From the NCBI GenBank assembly GCA_033297205.1, contig MU859350.1:1-29616 (forward strand): 29,616 nt of DNA, given 5' to 3'. Below, piece after piece: positions 28,336-29,616 of the stretch. Below the pieces are notes generated by a model. It had not been told where the DNA came from, ran no database searches, and worked only from the letters and a program-made list of their open reading frames with translations. How positions within the stretch are numbered: the first letter of the stretch is position 1; every line of letters begins with the position of its first letter. A program made the position numbers and the translations under genes. The DNA is from Pseudoneurospora amorphoporcata. Its lineage: Eukaryota; Ascomycota; Sordariomycetes; Sordariales; Sordariaceae.

Positions 28336-29616
28336 TGGTACCTATGCTTGCGCTGGACGTGAGCTGCTAGTTGAGGCTGGACTGGAAGAAAGAATGATAA
28401 CAGGCCTTTCATTCGTTTTGTCGGTACTGCAAGTACCAAATTTGTGCATACTAGACGTCAGCATCACTTGCTTTATCTCTTCTCTTCAAATATGATACCC
28501 TCCTCTTTTGGCCTTGTATACCGTTGATCGAATTCCCTGCTCATGATTTGAGCCTGTTCCCCTGACTAGGATGCACTGCGTCCGTTTGTCAAGTTCACTA
28601 TATTTGAGCGTGATGATCCAAGCACGGTTGCCTAGCAGTTAGAAATCTGGTTCGTGAACAGGAGATGATCAGACCTCGTGTTGCCTAGGCTTCTCCAAGG
28701 TATTTAGCAAACAATCCAAACAGAAACCCGACGTTCGCTGTAGGAATTATGTGGAGGTGAGAACAAGGTGAAAACAAATACCCCCTCTATCTTTGTCTAC
28801 AACCCCTCCTCCTTCTCCGTCACCACACCACCGTTCCAATACGAGTTGATCAGCGCATCCGGTTCTCTCAACGTACCTACCAAGAAGATTATAACTAGCT
28901 CTATTTGCGAAAGCACACAGCCTGATGCCCTGATCCCCAAAAGCCATTACCTCTACACTATACCGGCTCTAAAATGGGAATCATGTGTCAACCAAGCAAC
29001 CAGGGTAGTCAGCGCACCCTCAAAGCTCTCAAGAGAATCAGCCTTCTCTCCTCCGTCGCATGGCTATCTTTACATTCAAGTTAGCCGCGATCCCCATCGA
29101 GATCACGTAAGTTTTGTCTACACAGTTCATCCGGCCCCTCTCTCTCCCAACTTTCTCTCTTCTTCTTCCGAACCTCCGCAGTGAACCCAAGCTGATTGTT
29201 GTGCTTCGAACTACGTATCTACCTACCTAATGTACCTTAGGAAGAAATGGATTACTCGCAACGTCCCTTCGAGCTGGCTCGCGCCCATCCGTCTCCTCCG
29301 TGACCTCAACATCAGCATCACTGCTACAGTTACGAAGTGGATTTCTACCATCTTGGTGGGGGGCGTTAGCCTTACGGCTGCCACCACACAGACTGAGACA
29401 AGCCAGCCATCAGCCCTGGAGGTATGTACGTGCGTATATACCATACATAAGGTACTTTGGACCAGCCAGTCCCGCGCGCGCTCCCTAGGGGTCCTGGCGT
29501 GTTCGTTCTGGCAGTTGTTACCTACAGTGGGGTGACAAAAGTCTCGCTCAAAACCCCGCTTTTTGAAATTTTTCCGTTTTCATGAACAACAGCCACAACG
29601 ACCCTCTGCCTTGCAA
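28336..29616. other. Right-end intergenic region, no supported gene
   Basis: The plus frame at 28768-29184 (138 codons) and the overlapping minus frame at 28947-28747 have no recognised domain. TACCTACC/GTACGT words recur around 29215-29240 and 29420-29450. A possible upstream exon of a gene beyond the right edge cannot be excluded. Confidence 0.4.

Noticed and set aside
29060..29230. Tiny spliced frame MAIFTFKLAAIPIEI joined over an intron at 29107-29181 to TEPKLIVV
   Set aside because: The splice sites are good, but the product is only 31 residues with no homology cue, so chance is more likely.

Overview
The window is nuclear DNA of a filamentous ascomycete (Pezizomycotina, probably a Sordariomycete). 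Genes are spaced about 1-2 kb apart. Introns are short (50-93 bases) with GT...AG ends and CTAAC-like branch sites. A very A+T-rich tract and several gene relics carry the C-to-T signature of repeat-induced point mutation (RIP). Intergenic DNA is dotted with TAGGTA-type words common in this group. I cannot name the species.

Layout. Bases 1-1470 are a RIP-degraded A+T-rich tract without useful reading frames. At 1942-2715 (+) lies a small SesA-like protein ending in a Gly/Gln/Asn-rich amyloid-signalling-like motif. Convergent to it, at 5497-3946 (-), is an ankyrin-repeat protein whose short first exon carries a matching motif at its N-terminus. Between their 3' ends sits a 441-base MITE (3394-3834) with long inverted ends and a perfect 8-base target duplication. 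Bases 7.8-10.7 kb are a gene graveyard: an undecided split gene, an exon with a Zn2Cys6-like cysteine pattern broken by two stops, and a SNF2-type helicase relic with four stops. A single-pass membrane protein (11.4-11.9 kb) and a 270-base polypurine tract follow. Next come a CmcJ/AsaB-like Fe(II)/2-oxoglutarate-type oxygenase (14582-13286, five exons), a small Cys-motif protein (15571-15320) and a large serine beta-lactamase-family hydrolase (18100-16283). A seven-exon NLR (DUF7708-like, NB-ARC, TPR) occupies 19774-23398. An SDR oxidoreductase (24833-23688) converges on it, and a seven-helix rhodopsin-domain (PTH11/SAT4-type) membrane protein fills 26531-28335.

How the genes may work together. 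The most interesting unit is the SesA-like/ankyrin pair. In known fungal NLR systems a receptor with an N-terminal amyloid motif templates folding of the same motif at the C-terminus of a neighbouring cell-death effector. The motif ends, the proximity and the shared G-G-Q-H-G-G-Q-N spacing all fit that logic here, but the ankyrin partner has no nucleotide-binding (NACHT/NB-ARC) module. With the separate NLR about 14 kb away, the window looks like an allorecognition/immunity-rich accessory region next to repeats. The enzymes (oxygenase, hydrolase, SDR) do not form an obvious biosynthetic cluster because no backbone synthase is present. All spliced models were worked out by hand from splice signals and frame continuity; no searches were run.
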